In this document: positions 9,131 through 18,250 of the stretch, piece after piece | Layout: each line of letters begins with the position of its first letter | How positions within the stretch are numbered: the first letter of the stretch is position 1 | Assembly: GCF_000615445.1 (NCBI RefSeq) | Contig: NZ_BALY01000003.1 | Location: 31,271 to 95,270 of the forward strand | Source of the DNA: Lactobacillus hamsteri DSM 5661 = JCM 6256 | GTDB taxonomy: Bacteria; Bacillota; Bacilli; Lactobacillales; Lactobacillaceae | Reading direction: 5' to 3' | DNA: 64,000 bases | Notes under the pieces: model-generated | Seen by the model: the letters and a program-made list of their open reading frames with translations, nothing else | What the model was told of the DNA's origin: nothing | Databases searched by the model: none | Position numbers and translations under genes: made by a program

Positions 9131-10128
9131 TACTTTTGTCCCTTCTTTCCTACTAATCTAACTAAGAAGTTAAATACCAATGACATAATCAAAAGCAAAA
9201 GCGCTAATGACCATAATGCATTATTTGGTAAAGTTCCCATAACCGTATTACCCATTTGGCTAGTTAATTGACTAGTTAAGGTTGCCGATGGACTTACCAA
9301 GTTGTAAGGCATAAGAACTGCGTTACCAATAACCATTTGAACAGCTAAGGCTTCACCAAAGGCACGTGCCATACCAAAAATAATCGCAGTTAAAATTCTT
9401 GGTGTTGCTACACGTAAAACAACTTTATAAATAGTTTGCCAATGCGTTGCTCCTAAAGCTGCAGAAGCTTGTCTAAAATGTTTAGGAACCGCCTTTAATG
9501 CATCAACAGTTAGTGAAGTAATTGTTGGTAAAACCATAACAAATAAAACTAAAGTTGCCGCTAAAATACCAAAGCCAGTTCCGCCAAAAATATTTCTGAT
9601 AACTGGAACAATAACAGTTAAGCCTAAGAAACCATAAACTACGGATGGAATTCCTACTAATAACTCCATTACGGATTGCAAAAATTGCGCATCTTTTTTA
9701 GAAGTATATTCCGTCATAAAGAGCGCTACGGCAATTGCAAATGGGGTGGCCACCAAGGCAGCTAATAAAGTAACAGAGAAAGAAGTTACAATCATAGCAG
9801 CTGCCCCAACATGATTTTTACCATCACCTGGATCCCAATCTGTAGAAGTTAAAAAGTGGAAGATATTGACATGATCATTGAAAAAGGTAGCTAAACCATG
9901 TGCACCTACAAAGCCAATAATTGAAACAACTAAAACGATAATCAATCCAATGGCAAAATAAGTTAAACCTTTACCCCAATATTCTTGACGTGTTTCTTTA
10001 GATGGCTTAGTTAATTTATCAACATCAACATCATTAGGTCCCATCTTCTTCAGCTTAACATGAGGGACTTTCTGTTCGGCAATTGCTTGATCAACTACCT
10101 GTTTTAAATCTTCTGTATTTTTACTCAT
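9130..10128 (-). CDS. pstC: Phosphate ABC transporter permease PstC
   Basis: Partner permease of PstA (332 aa). A hydrophilic cytoplasmic N-terminus of about 50 residues precedes six membrane segments; the EAA loop reads RQASAALGATHWQTI. It starts 4 bp after pstS and overlaps pstA by one base. Confidence 0.96.
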   Translation of the reverse strand: MSKNTEDLKQVVDQAIAEQKVPHVKLKKMGPNDVDVDKLTKPSKETRQEYWGKGLTYFAIGLIIVLVVSIIGFVGAHGLATFFNDHVNIFHFLTSTDWDPGDGKNHVGAAAMIVTSFSVTLLAALVATPFAIAVALFMTEYTSKKDAQFLQSVMELLVGIPSVVYGFLGLTVIVPVIRNIFGGTGFGILAATLVLFVMVLPTITSLTVDALKAVPKHFRQASAALGATHWQTIYKVVLRVATPRILTAIIFGMARAFGEALAVQMVIGNAVLMPYNLVSPSATLTSQLTSQMGNTVMGTLPNNALWSLALLLLIMSLVFNFLVRLVGKKGQK

Positions 10129-10132
10129 TCAT

Positions 10133-10996
10133 TTACCCAATCTTTGTAACTTTATTGTTACTATCACGCATTACCTTCATATCGTTAATGCTTAAGTAAC
10201 CAATTTCAGGAATCAAATCTTTCTGTACTTTCTTTCCCAACATATAGTTAATAAAGGCTGCAACCTTTTTAGTCGGTTTACCTTTGGTATACATATGTTC
10301 ATAAGACCATAATTTCCACTTATTAGTTGTAATATTTTTATTAGTTGGTTTAACATGGTCAATATCTAATTTTTGAATATGCTTGTCATTAGCATATGGG
10401 AATGAAATATAGCTAATTGTACCTGGGGTTGAATTAACAATTTTCTTAACTGCTCCGTTAGAATCTTGTTCTTGAGAACGAATTGGTTTTTGTCCCTTTA
10501 AAACAATATCTTCAAATGAAGTTCTCGTACCACTACCTTTTGAACGATTAATAACGGTAATTGGTTCGTCTTTTCCACCAACCTGTTTCCAATTAGTAAT
10601 TTTTCCTGTAAAAATCTTCTTTAATTGTTCAGTAGATAAGTTTTTAATACCAACATTTTTATTAACAATCGGTACAATACCAACTACTGCAATTAAGTGA
10701 TTTTTCAACTTTTTAGCATTAATTCCTTTTTGTGTTTCTGCAAAGACATCGGAAGTCCCAATTTCTACCGCTCCGGCTTGAACCTGACTTAGTCCCGTAC
10801 CAGATCCTCCACCTTGCACAACAATATTGCTTGATGGATGAGCTAAACGATAATCATTTCCTGCTTGTTCAGCAAGAAGTTGCATGGCACTAGAACCGAC
10901 AACAGTAATTTTAGAATTGTTGTTTTTGCAGCCTGTTAAAAAAAATACGGCTAAAAATAAAATACCAACAATCTTTACTCCAAGATGTTTATGCAT
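10133..10996 (-). CDS. pstS: Phosphate-binding lipoprotein PstS
   Basis: Extracellular phosphate receptor (287 aa). A lipoprotein signal (residues 1-22) ends in the lipobox LTGC with Cys23 as the lipid anchor. Phosphate-binding loops typical of PstS follow: GSSAMQ near 35-40, GGGSGTGLSQ near 62-71 and RSKGSGTRTSFE near 152-163. It opens the operon, just 46 bp after the rplA terminator. I could not identify a convincing promoter or Pho-box in that short gap. Confidence 0.96.
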   Translation of the reverse strand: MHKHLGVKIVGILFLAVFFLTGCKNNNSKITVVGSSAMQLLAEQAGNDYRLAHPSSNIVVQGGGSGTGLSQVQAGAVEIGTSDVFAETQKGINAKKLKNHLIAVVGIVPIVNKNVGIKNLSTEQLKKIFTGKITNWKQVGGKDEPITVINRSKGSGTRTSFEDIVLKGQKPIRSQEQDSNGAVKKIVNSTPGTISYISFPYANDKHIQKLDIDHVKPTNKNITTNKWKLWSYEHMYTKGKPTKKVAAFINYMLGKKVQKDLIPEIGYLSINDMKVMRDSNNKVTKIG

Positions 10997-11042
10997 GAAA
11001 TACTCCTTTTATCGTGCGTGAAATCAACTAATGATACCATAT

Positions 11043-11077
11043 AAAAAAAGCGTCCCGCAATAGTGCGAAACGCTTTA
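11043..11077 (-). terminator. Intrinsic terminator after rplA
   Basis: AAAGCGTTTCGCA, loop, TGCGGGACGCTTT and seven T residues on the minus strand, 27 bp after the rplA stop. It separates the rplK-rplA unit from pstS. Confidence 0.88.
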
Positions 11078-11103
11078 TAATCATTATTTATATTTTATAA
11101 CGA

Positions 11104-11795
11104 TTAGTTCAAGTTCAATGGATCAAGCTTGATACCAGGGCCAAAGGTTGCAGCAACTGCAACACTCTTGATGTATTGACCCTTAGCTGATGCAGGACGA
11201 GCACGTAAAATTACGTCACGTAATGCGTCAAAGTTTTCAACTAATTGATCTTCAGTGAATGATACCTTACCGATAGCAGCGTGGATAGATGCTTGACGGT
11301 CTACACGGTATTCAACTTGACCAGCCTTAACGTTCTTAACAGCCTTTTCGATGTCCATGGTTACAGTACCAGTCTTAGGGTTTGGCATTAAGCCTTAGGT
11401 CCAAGGATACGACCCAAACGACCTACCTTAGCCATCATCATAGGGGTTGCAACAACAACGTCAAAGTCCAAGTAACCGTTTTGAACTTTTTCTACTAATT
11501 CGTCAGAACCAACTTCGTCGGCACCTGCAGCCTTAGCTTGTTCAGCTTGTGGGCCTTCAGCAAATACGATAACCTTTTGAGTCTTACCAGTACCGTTAGG
11601 CAAAACAAGTGAACCACGAATTTGTTGGTCAGCTTGCTTAGGGTCAACACTCAAGTTGTAAGAAACTTCAACAGATGCGTCAAAGTTTGCGTATGAGGTT
11701 TCCTTAACAAGCTTCATAGCTTCTTCAATTGAGTAAAACTTGTTTGAATCTACTTTCTTAGCAGCTTCTAAATATTTCTTACCATGCTTTGGCAT
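11104..11795 (-). pseudogene. rplA: 50S ribosomal protein L1, reading frame split by a 1-base deletion
   Basis: L1 binds 23S rRNA in the mobile stalk and can repress its own operon. The N-terminal 135 codons end in [12 protein letters not shown] and the C-terminal 94 codons begin [10 protein letters not shown]. Intact family members read [15 protein letters not shown] across this point. The minus strand has AAGGCTTAATG where AAGGGCTTAATG would restore the frame, so one G is missing near 11388-11394. With it the product would be 230 aa, the normal length. Both halves are otherwise well conserved, so a sequencing error is likely. If real, the TAATG overlap could allow restart of the second half. 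Confidence 0.93.
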
Positions 11796-11873
11796 GTGAT
11801 TTCCTCCTTGTATATGTGGTCAATCGAGCTTTCTCTGAGCTCTCCCACCTAATATGTTACCTAAATAACAGGA

Positions 11874-12299
11874 TTAGTCTTCGACTTCGATACCCATACT
11901 TCTAGCGGTACCTTCAACCATGCGCATAGCAGCTTCAATATCAGCAGCGTTAAGGTCTTTCATCTTAGTCTCGGCAATTTCCTTGACTTGGTCCTTAGTT
12001 ACCTTACCAACCTTCTTGGTATTAGGTTCACCAGAAGCCTTTTGGATCTTAGCAGCTTGCTTAAGCAAAATAGCTGCTGGTGGAGTCTTAGTAATGAATT
12101 CGAATGAACGATCTTCATATACTGTAATAACTACAGGGATAATCATGCCCTTTTGGTCAGCAGTTCTAGCATTGAAGTCCTTAGTGAAACCTACAATGTT
12201 AATACCAGCTTGACCCAAAGCAGGACCAACTGGAGGTGCAGGTGTTGCAGCACCAGCTGGGATTTGTAACTTAACTACGTTAATAACTTTCTTTGCCAC
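11874..12299 (-). CDS. rplK: 50S ribosomal protein L11
   Basis: GTPase-centre protein of the large subunit (141 aa), with the Pro-rich [16 protein letters not shown] segment and the GFTKDFN motif. I place the start at the GTG (12297-12299) because AAGGAGG lies 8 bp before it; a TTG two codons earlier is too close to that site. This gives the usual family length. Confidence 0.97.
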   Translation of the reverse strand: MAKKVINVVKLQIPAGAATPAPPVGPALGQAGINIVGFTKDFNARTADQKGMIIPVVITVYEDRSFEFITKTPPAAILLKQAAKIQKASGEPNTKKVGKVTKDQVKEIAETKMKDLNAADIEAAMRMVEGTARSMGIEVED

Positions 12300-12384
12300 G
12301 GTCAAAACCTCCTTGATTCCGTGATGCGGTTAAAATGGAGAATTTACCTACTTCTCCTCCCACAATAATAAACGTACTTTACGT

Positions 12385-12413
12385 ATGTTACCATCGTTTA
12401 ACCGCAAATACAA
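12385..12413 (-). promoter_or_regulatory. Possible promoter of rplK-rplA
   Basis: TTGTAT (12408-12413), 17 bp, then TGG-TAACAT (extended -10, at 12385-12390) on the minus strand, between nusG and rplK. The match is moderate. Confidence 0.45.
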
Positions 12414-12431
12414 TACTAAATGATGAATTAA

Positions 12432-12983
12432 TTATTCGTCCAACTTCTTAACTTGATCGTATTCAAGTTCAGCAGTTGTGGCACGACCAAACATATCAAC
12501 AGAAACATAAACTTTGTATTTATCGGGTTGAATATCAGTGATCTTACCTACCATACCATTAAAGGCACCTTCAGTAATAGTAACTTGTTCACCAATTTCG
12601 AAGTCAATAGTTGGTTCCTTAGCAGGTGCGCCTTGCTTGTTGAGAAGACGTTTAATTTCTTCATCAAGAAGTGGTGAAGGCTTAGAACCACCACCATGTG
12701 AACCTACAAATCCAGTTACGTTAGGAGTGTTTCTTACAACAAACCAACTTTCGTCAGTCATTACCATTTCCACTAAAACGTAACCTGGAAATACTTTTTC
12801 TTCAACTTCTTGTTTCTTACCGCGAACAGTTTCAACTTTTTCTTCTTCAGGTACCATTACACGGAAAATGTAATCTTGCATCCCCATGCTTTGAGCACGT
12901 GATAACAAATCTGACTTAACTTTGTCTTCGTAACCAGAATAAGTATGCAAAACATACCATTTCTTTTCAGCTGTTTCGACCAT
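12432..12983 (-). CDS. nusG: Transcription elongation/termination factor NusG
   Basis: NusG (183 aa) binds the RNA polymerase clamp and links it to Rho, S10 or pausing. The NGN domain begins with WYVLHTYSGYE (9-19) and the KOW motif lies near 125-160 (GEQVTITEGAFNGMVGKI). It follows secE in the conserved secE-nusG pair, separated by a weak hairpin. Confidence 0.98.
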   Translation of the reverse strand: MVETAEKKWYVLHTYSGYEDKVKSDLLSRAQSMGMQDYIFRVMVPEEEKVETVRGKKQEVEEKVFPGYVLVEMVMTDESWFVVRNTPNVTGFVGSHGGGSKPSPLLDEEIKRLLNKQGAPAKEPTIDFEIGEQVTITEGAFNGMVGKITDIQPDKYKVYVSVDMFGRATTAELEYDQVKKLDE

Positions 12984-13009
12984 TTCTTTTCTCCTTAATT
13001 TTCGGCAAA

Positions 13010-13034
13010 CAAAAAAACCTCCACATAGAGGCCC
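13010..13034 (-). terminator. Weak terminator-like hairpin between secE and nusG
   Basis: The minus strand has CCTCT, ATGT, GGAGG followed by seven T residues. The stem is only five to six base pairs, so partial termination or pausing is more likely than a complete stop. Confidence 0.5.
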
Positions 13035-13090
13035 TTTTCTTTTTCAATATTATACCACGTAGCAATATTATTTACTATGTTTAAGTTGCA

Positions 13091-13261
13091 TTACATAATA
13101 GCTTGGGTCAAGGCACTGAATGCCCAATCTAAAGCACCCAAGTATGCAGCAAACAAGATTGAAGTTACAATAACAGTCACAGTATCGTGGCGATTTTGTT
13201 TATAAGTTGGCCAAGTGACTAACTTCATTTCGTGTCCAACGCTCTTAAAGAACTTGATCAT
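13091..13261 (-). CDS. secE: Preprotein translocase subunit SecE
   Basis: The small essential clamp of the SecYEG channel (56 aa). It starts MIKFFKSVGHEMKLVTWP, with the conserved amphipathic helix and the WPT motif, followed by one membrane segment (about 29-50). Single-TM SecE is normal in Gram-positives. The start is 7 bp after the rpmG stop, and nusG follows. Confidence 0.95.
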   Translation of the reverse strand: MIKFFKSVGHEMKLVTWPTYKQNRHDTVTVIVTSILFAAYLGALDWAFSALTQAIM

Positions 13262-13268
13262 CTACTTC

Positions 13269-13418
13269 TTACCTCGTTTCCTTATGTAATGTCATTTTAC
13301 CGCAATGCTTACAGAACTTTTTTAATTCAAGTCGCTGAGTGCGATTCTTACTTGCGGTGATTGAGTAGTTACGCGACCCGCAAACGCTGCAGGCTAATGC
13401 TGCTTTTTTCACTGCCAT
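13269..13418 (-). CDS. rpmG: 50S ribosomal protein L33 (zinc-ribbon type)
   Basis: A 49-aa L33 that keeps both zinc pairs: CSVC (residues 10-13) and CKHC (36-39). This is the copy that sits before secE in Bacilli. Other L33 paralogs may exist elsewhere in the genome. Confidence 0.93.
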   Translation of the reverse strand: MAVKKAALACSVCGSRNYSITASKNRTQRLELKKFCKHCGKMTLHKETR

Positions 13419-13474
13419 AATCTCACTTCCAAACTTCCGCTATTGTAACAGAAATAGCCTAAGGATGCAATCTA

Positions 13475-14986
13475 TTACGCCTTAAATAGATCAGGATGCC
13501 TATTTTGAAAAGCTGTTATCTTTTCATAGCTTTGATTAATTTCGTGTTCAATTTCCTGATAAATCGGAATAATTTCTTGATAAATCTTTACTTCTTTAGA
13601 ATCAGGAAAATAAACTTTTTCTTCCGTAATAAAATTATTTATTTCCGATAGTTCTTTATTCATCCCTAATGCTAAACGTGCTAAAAACATGGCCGCTAAT
13701 GTTCCACTTTGACTATTTTTCATAGCAACCATAGGTATATTAAATACATTAGCAAGCATTTGGCGAACAAACTCACTTCTTATAAAACCACCTGTAACTT
13801 TAATTGCTCGCGGTCTGCCAATATTTTCTGTTATCGCATGCGATGCTTCAAAAAGATTGAATACTATTCCCTCAAGCACACTACGAGCCATTTGAGGCTT
13901 AGTATGATTACGCGTCAGGCCAATAAAAGATGCTTTTGAATTTGCATTCCAAATTGGTGCCCTTTCTCCACCCAAGTAGGGATGAAAAATAAGTCCGCCA
14001 CTTCCTGCCGGAACGCTTTGAGCAATATTTAAAAAATCTTCTGCAGTTTCATCCGCATCAAAAATTGTTTTACGCGCCCATTCAAAAGCAATCCCACCAT
14101 TATTCACAGGACCGCCAACTAAATATGATTTTTTATCTGCTGGATAACAGAAATAACGCGCCTTTTTATCAATAATAGGTTGCGTAACCAAAGTTCGAAC
14201 TGCACCTGATGTACCAACGTTAAGTGCAAAATCACTTTTACTTAAAACACCAACGCCAATTGTAGATAAATAGCCATCACTTGCGCCAATTACAATAAGC
14301 GTATTAGAAGACAGGTTTAATTTACGTCGATATTCATCACTCAAGTTTGAAATAATCTCAGTCGGCTTAGTCAATTTAGGCAATTGATCTATGCTTAACT
14401 CTAATTTATTCAAAATCTGGTTATCCCAAGTTAAGGTCTTTAAATCAAGCATTCCACTACCAGCAGCCATTGGAATATCCATCCAAAGCTCTCCGGTTAA
14501 TCGATAAATTAAATATTCTTTTATTCCGATCCAATATTTCACTTGTTTATAAAGCTGGGCATTCTTTTCTTTAAGCCACATCAACTTATATACAGGCGCC
14601 ATGGGATGAATTGGCATACCCGTATTTTGATAAATTATTTTTCCTAGCCCACTTTCTTTAGCTCCAGCAACTATTTCTTCAGCACGATTATCTGCCCAAG
14701 TAATACTATTAGTTAATAAGTTTTTATTTTCATCTAATCCAATCAATGAATGCATCTGGCTAGACCAAGAAATTGCCATTATTTTTCCGTCTGCGTTTTT
14801 GGACAGTTTATAAATTATCTGCTGAACAGCATCAAAGATAACTTCCGGATCTTCTTCCGCTTGTCCAACTTTAGTTTGAATCAAAGGATATGGAACCCCT
14901 ATTTCAAAAATCTGCTTGCCATTTTCATCATAAAGAACGCCCTTACTTGCTGTCGTTCCCACATCTATGCCAATTATATATTTCAT
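13475..14986 (-). CDS. FGGY-family carbohydrate kinase, gluconokinase-like
   Basis: A 503-aa sugar kinase of the FGGY (hexokinase/actin) fold. The phosphate-1 motif is DVGTTASKG (8-16). MHSLIGLDE, ITWADNRAE and GMPIHPMAPVYKL are typical of gluconate kinases rather than glycerol or xylulose kinases. ATP-site motifs NVGTSGAVR and VTGGFIRS follow. The likely reaction is gluconate + ATP to 6-phosphogluconate, but substrate identity is inferred. No gluconate permease or dehydrogenase is adjacent. It is divergent from an AraC-type regulator, with a 103-bp shared control region (extended -10 TGCTATATT on this strand), so that regulator may control it. Confidence 0.82.
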   Translation of the reverse strand: MKYIIGIDVGTTASKGVLYDENGKQIFEIGVPYPLIQTKVGQAEEDPEVIFDAVQQIIYKLSKNADGKIMAISWSSQMHSLIGLDENKNLLTNSITWADNRAEEIVAGAKESGLGKIIYQNTGMPIHPMAPVYKLMWLKEKNAQLYKQVKYWIGIKEYLIYRLTGELWMDIPMAAGSGMLDLKTLTWDNQILNKLELSIDQLPKLTKPTEIISNLSDEYRRKLNLSSNTLIVIGASDGYLSTIGVGVLSKSDFALNVGTSGAVRTLVTQPIIDKKARYFCYPADKKSYLVGGPVNNGGIAFEWARKTIFDADETAEDFLNIAQSVPAGSGGLIFHPYLGGERAPIWNANSKASFIGLTRNHTKPQMARSVLEGIVFNLFEASHAITENIGRPRAIKVTGGFIRSEFVRQMLANVFNIPMVAMKNSQSGTLAAMFLARLALGMNKELSEINNFITEEKVYFPDSKEVKIYQEIIPIYQEIEHEINQSYEKITAFQNRHPDLFKA

Positions 14987-15089
14987 ATTATTTTCTTTCT
15001 CTGTTTAAATCACACAGTTTAATATAGCAAAAAAAGTCGAGCCTTTCTTTCAATGTTTTTTATATACTACATCATGTAAGGAGTAAATA

Positions 15090-15967
15090 ATGTTAGAAAA
15101 AATTGAAGCCGTTCAACGCATGCAAGATTATATTAAAAAACATTTATTTGAGAATATTACTCTTGCAGATCTATCAAAAGTTTCATTATATTCACCATGG
15201 TATTCATATCGTTTATTCATAGATCAAATTGGTATGACTCCAGCCAGATACATTCGTCGTTTGCGACTATCTCAGTCCGCATTAAGATTGCGTGACGACA
15301 AATGTAAAATTATAAATGTAGCCTTTGATATGGGATTTAAAAGTGTAGATGGCTATCAACGAGCATTCAAAAGCGAATTTAACTGCAATCCGAGTGATTA
15401 TGTAGCTAATCCACGCCCGATTTACTTATTCTATCCTTACGGCGTAAAATTCAAGCCTACCGAAAGGAGACAAAAAATCATGAACAACATAAGAGATATT
15501 TTCATTCAACAAATTAACAAACCTAAGCGCAAAGTTATCATCAAAAGAGGAATTAAAGCTACCGACTATTTAGATTATTGTGACGAAGTGGGTTGCGATG
15601 TATGGGGATTATTGAAAAGTATAAAATCAATTAGTGGCGAACCTGTATGCCTTTGGCTCCCTCCTAAATACCGCAAGCCTAAAACTTCTGAATACGTTCA
15701 AGGCGTAGAAGTTTCTTCTGACTACAACGGCGAAATCCCAGAAGGATTTGATGTAATTGAACTTCCTGAAGCAAAATATTTAATGTTCCAAGGCGAACCA
15801 TTCAAAGAAGAAGATCATGGCATAGCATTAAAGAAATTCGAGCTGCAATCAAAAAATATAATCCTGAAATTATTGGCTATGTATGGGATAAATCTAATCC
15901 AAGAATTCAGTTGGAACCAATTGGATCACGAGGATACATTGAAATGGTCCCAGTCAATGAAAAATAA
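15090..15967 (+). pseudogene. AraC-family regulator with GyrI-like effector domain, frame broken near its C-terminus
   Basis: The N-terminal 105 residues hold two AraC helix-turn-helix motifs (LADLSKVSLYSPWYSYRLF and GFKSVDGYQRAFKSEF). The rest is a GyrI/Rob-type small-molecule binding domain. Around 15815-15832 the frame shifts: the frame in use ends with FELQSKNIILKLLAM and further unfamiliar sequence, while the next frame reads EIRAAIKKYNPEIIGYVW and ends at 15967 with MVPVNEK, the expected domain end. One missing base explains this, giving 292 aa when restored. It lies opposite the gluconokinase-like gene and may be its activator. A plus-strand terminator follows. Confidence 0.85.
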
Positions 15968-15972
15968 TATTT

Positions 15973-16000
15973 AAAAGGCATTTTTGAAAAATGCCTTTTT
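15973..16000 (+). terminator. Intrinsic terminator after the AraC-type gene
   Basis: AAAAGGCATTTTT, GAAAAATGCCTTTTT: a 9-bp stem with a T-tract, 6 bp after the stop codon of the restored frame. Confidence 0.88.
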
Positions 16001-16009
16001 CATTTGCAC

Positions 16010-16040
16010 AAAAAAACAGTTGCCGGAGAAGGCAACTGTT
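16010..16040 (-). terminator. Intrinsic terminator of the small orphan gene
   Basis: On the minus strand AACAGTTGCC, TTCTCC, GGCAACTGTT and seven T residues. It faces the plus-strand terminator just before it, so the two transcription units converge here. Confidence 0.88.
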
Positions 16041-16044
16041 AATG

Positions 16045-16067
16045 GTGATCAAACAAAGCGTGATCAC
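16045..16067 (-). repeat. Second inverted repeat in the 3' region of the small orphan gene
   Basis: GTGATCA, 9-nt loop, TGATCAC: a perfect 7-bp inverted repeat immediately before the terminator on the minus strand. It may stabilise the mRNA end or be a protein site; there is no T-tract. Confidence 0.6.
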
Positions 16068-16095
16068 TGTGCGTAGAACATTGTTTTTAGTCGGA

Positions 16096-16314
16096 TTACT
16101 TCTTAAGATTTTCGTTGACGAAGGCTTCAACTTTATCGTCAGAGTCTTTCAAAAATGGAAGCATATCTTCCTCCGTCTTCATGGTATCTCTACCATTCTT
16201 TTCCATGAAATAGTCCCAAAGGGCATCTCTAACTGGACGATCTGAATCACTCCAGTCAAAAACTTCACTCATGTGACGGTCTAACAATGCAGTCTTAATA
16301 ATTTCGTCTGTCAT
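16096..16314 (-). CDS. Small conserved-looking hypothetical protein (72 aa)
   Basis: I do not recognise this gene. The product is acidic and soluble, with no signal peptide or membrane segment. It contains the stretch [17 protein letters not shown] (residues 23-39) and ends in [12 protein letters not shown]. It has a good GGAGGTAA ribosome binding site, its own terminator (16010-16040) and codon use like its neighbours, so it is very likely expressed. It follows the sigma-factor gene on the same strand by 50 bp. Confidence 0.75.
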   Translation of the reverse strand: MTDEIIKTALLDRHMSEVFDWSDSDRPVRDALWDYFMEKNGRDTMKTEEDMLPFLKDSDDKVEAFVNENLKK

Positions 16315-16365
16315 CTTAAATTACCTCCTAAAATATTCTACAGACCATATTATAACGCAACTTTT

Positions 16366-16913
16366 TTAAAATAGAAGATTATTAAATTTATTACGAATCC
16401 GGCTCTTGGCCCTACCTAATTGTTTATCATCTAGCTGCCATTCTTCAATTATTTCCCTATCATCTGCCAATCCCATAATTGATAAAAAGGCTAATAATTC
16501 TAATTCGGATAAATTTTCAAAAAATTCATGACCAAACTCATTAATCGAACTTTGGATAATAATATGTTCTTCTTTTTGAACTAATTCACTGCACATTTCT
16601 TGTAACCATTCTAACGAGACACTCTGCATATACCCTTTACGGCGTTCAGCATATAGAATCTCACTAATGTCATCATTCTATTTTTTAATCGACTTCTAAA
16701 ATATACGCTAAATTTTCCTTTGTCACTGGTATATTCACGTGCTGCTTCATAGCAAACAATTAATGCTTCTTGATTCCAATCATTAGAATCAAAATCACGT
16801 AAATAATATGTTTTTCTTAAACCAGAAATCATAGGATTATATAACTCAACTAATTTTTTCAAAGCCGTTCCATCTTTTTTTGCAGCTTTTTTAATAAGAT
16901 CCTTTTCATTCAT
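16366..16913 (-). pseudogene. SigH/ComX-like alternative sigma factor, frame split by a 1-base deletion
   Basis: A short sigma-70 family protein of the sigma-H/ComX kind, seen as two pieces. The first (from 16913) has region-2-like sequence: DFDSNDWNQEALIVCYEAAREY, then SRLKNRMMTLVRFY. The second (to 16366) reads MQSVSLEWLQEM and contains a C-terminal helix-rich region (LSELELLAFLSIMGL). A missing base near 16648-16658 separates them; restoring it gives RFYYAERRKGYMQSVSLEWL and a 182-aa protein. Position supports the call: rlmB-sigH-rpmG-secE-nusG is the Bacillus order. In lactobacilli this factor is thought to drive remnants of competence genes. The region 4 helix-turn-helix is weak. Confidence 0.75.
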
Positions 16914-17003
16914 ATCTCAACTTCCGCCTTTCGGATTTAAATTTGAGTAAAATGATATAAGACCTTCTGAGTAAAAAATAGTTCAAATCAACCACTTATA
17001 TAC

Positions 17004-17050
17004 AAAACACCCCTTTTTGTATGAAATCTTCATATAAAAAGAGGTGTTTT
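17004..17050 (-). terminator. Intrinsic terminator of the cysS-mrnC-rlmB unit
   Basis: AAAACACCTCTTTTTATATGA pairs with TCATACAAAAAGGGGTGTTTT, 14 bp after the rlmB stop on the minus strand. A long stem with an A/T-rich flank. Confidence 0.82.
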
Positions 17051-17064
17051 ATATTTAAAAAATT

Positions 17065-17820
17065 CTATTTTAAAGGATGACGACTATTTAACATTTGGTA
17101 AAGCATAATACCAGTCGCTACACCAGCATTCAAAGACTGAACGTGACCAACCATTGGCAAGGTCAAAGTTTGATCCATTTGCTTTTTAAGGAGTGGAGAA
17201 ATACCTTTACCTTCATTACCAATAACTAACACCGTTTTACCATTGGCATTCCATTCACGATAATCTGTCCCCTTCATGTCTGTACCGAAAATCCAATAGC
17301 CTCGCTTTTTTAAAGTTTTAGTTGTTTGAACCAAATTGTTAACGCGGGACACAGGAACATAATCAATAGCGCCAGTTGAAGTTTTAGCTACAATTGAAGT
17401 AAGCCCAGAAGCGTGGCGCTTAGGAATGATAATTGCATCAACGCCTGTCGCATCAGCAGAACGCAAAATTGAGCCCAAATTATGTGGATCCTCAATTGAA
17501 TCAAGCATAAGCAAAAATGGTTCTTTACCTTCTGCATCAAATTTATCAAGCAATTTATCCAAATCAGCATACTCAAAACTGGAAACCGCTAAAACCAACC
17601 CTTGGTGGTTTCCACCAGCTACCAAACGATCAAGCTTGTTTTTGGGAACGCTTTGAACTACCAAACGTTTCTTTTTAGCTAAAGCATAAACTTGATTGGC
17701 AAAATCTTCTTGAATACCATGTTGTAAAAATACTTTATTAATCTTGCTCGCATCTTGCGTTTTTAAAAAATCAAGTCCGGCATGACGACCGAAAACAAAA
17801 TCCTTATTAATTGAAGTCAT
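17065..17820 (-). CDS. rlmB: 23S rRNA (guanosine-2'-O)-methyltransferase RlmB
   Basis: SpoU/TrmH (SPOUT) family methyltransferase, 251 aa, that methylates G2251-equivalent ribose in 23S rRNA. An N-terminal substrate-binding domain ([10 protein letters not shown]) is followed by the three SPOUT motifs: [23 protein letters not shown] and [13 protein letters not shown], which form the trefoil-knot SAM site. It overlaps mrnC by 14 bp. Target base is by family analogy. Confidence 0.95.
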   Translation of the reverse strand: MTSINKDFVFGRHAGLDFLKTQDASKINKVFLQHGIQEDFANQVYALAKKKRLVVQSVPKNKLDRLVAGGNHQGLVLAVSSFEYADLDKLLDKFDAEGKEPFLLMLDSIEDPHNLGSILRSADATGVDAIIIPKRHASGLTSIVAKTSTGAIDYVPVSRVNNLVQTTKTLKKRGYWIFGTDMKGTDYREWNANGKTVLVIGNEGKGISPLLKKQMDQTLTLPMVGHVQSLNAGVATGIMLYQMLNSRHPLK

Positions 17821-18250
17821 AATCTTCTAGACCGCCTTCCTCAACAGTTTTAATACACCAAAGACTTACTTCATCTACACGATCATGTTGACCAGCCAAA
17901 TCAAGGTAGCCAATGACAGCTTCAAAACCAGTTGAAAGTTGATAAGTCTTTAAGCTTGTATGTTTTGCTTTAGTATGACTTTTTGCATTGCGTCCACGGT
18001 GAAAAGCTGCTAATTCTGCTTCAGACAACATATTTTCATCCTGCATTTTTGCAATTAAGCCCGCTTGTGCCTTAGCCGAAACATAATGGGTTGCTTCTCT
18101 TTGCAAAACTTGTGGTTTCACAATACCACCTTTAATCAAATGGCGACGAATATAAATTTCATAAACAGCATCACCCAAATATGCCAAAGTTTGGCCACTC
18201 AAAGTATCTGGATTTATATCTTTTTCAGTTAATTTTTTTACTTTAATCAC
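17807..18250 (-). CDS. mrnC: Mini-ribonuclease III
   Basis: A 147-aa RNase III-fold nuclease without a double-stranded RNA binding domain. It matures 23S rRNA ends in Bacillus. The catalytic helix carries [17 protein letters not shown] (about 25-41), with the acidic Asp and Glu, and [14 protein letters not shown] near the end. It starts with GTG at 18250, overlapping the cysS stop by 8 bp, and overlaps rlmB at its end, so the three genes are coupled. Confidence 0.94.
   Translation of the reverse strand: MIKVKKLTEKDINPDTLSGQTLAYLGDAVYEIYIRRHLIKGGIVKPQVLQREATHYVSAKAQAGLIAKMQDENMLSEAELAAFHRGRNAKSHTKAKHTSLKTYQLSTGFEAVIGYLDLAGQHDRVDEVSLWCIKTVEEGGLEDYDFN

Noticed and set aside
10997..11042. A Pho box before pstS
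   Set aside because: I found no clear direct repeats of the PhoP type in the 46-bp gap.
16045..16067. GTGATCA/TGATCAC repeat as a second terminator
   Set aside because: It has no T-tract on either strand.
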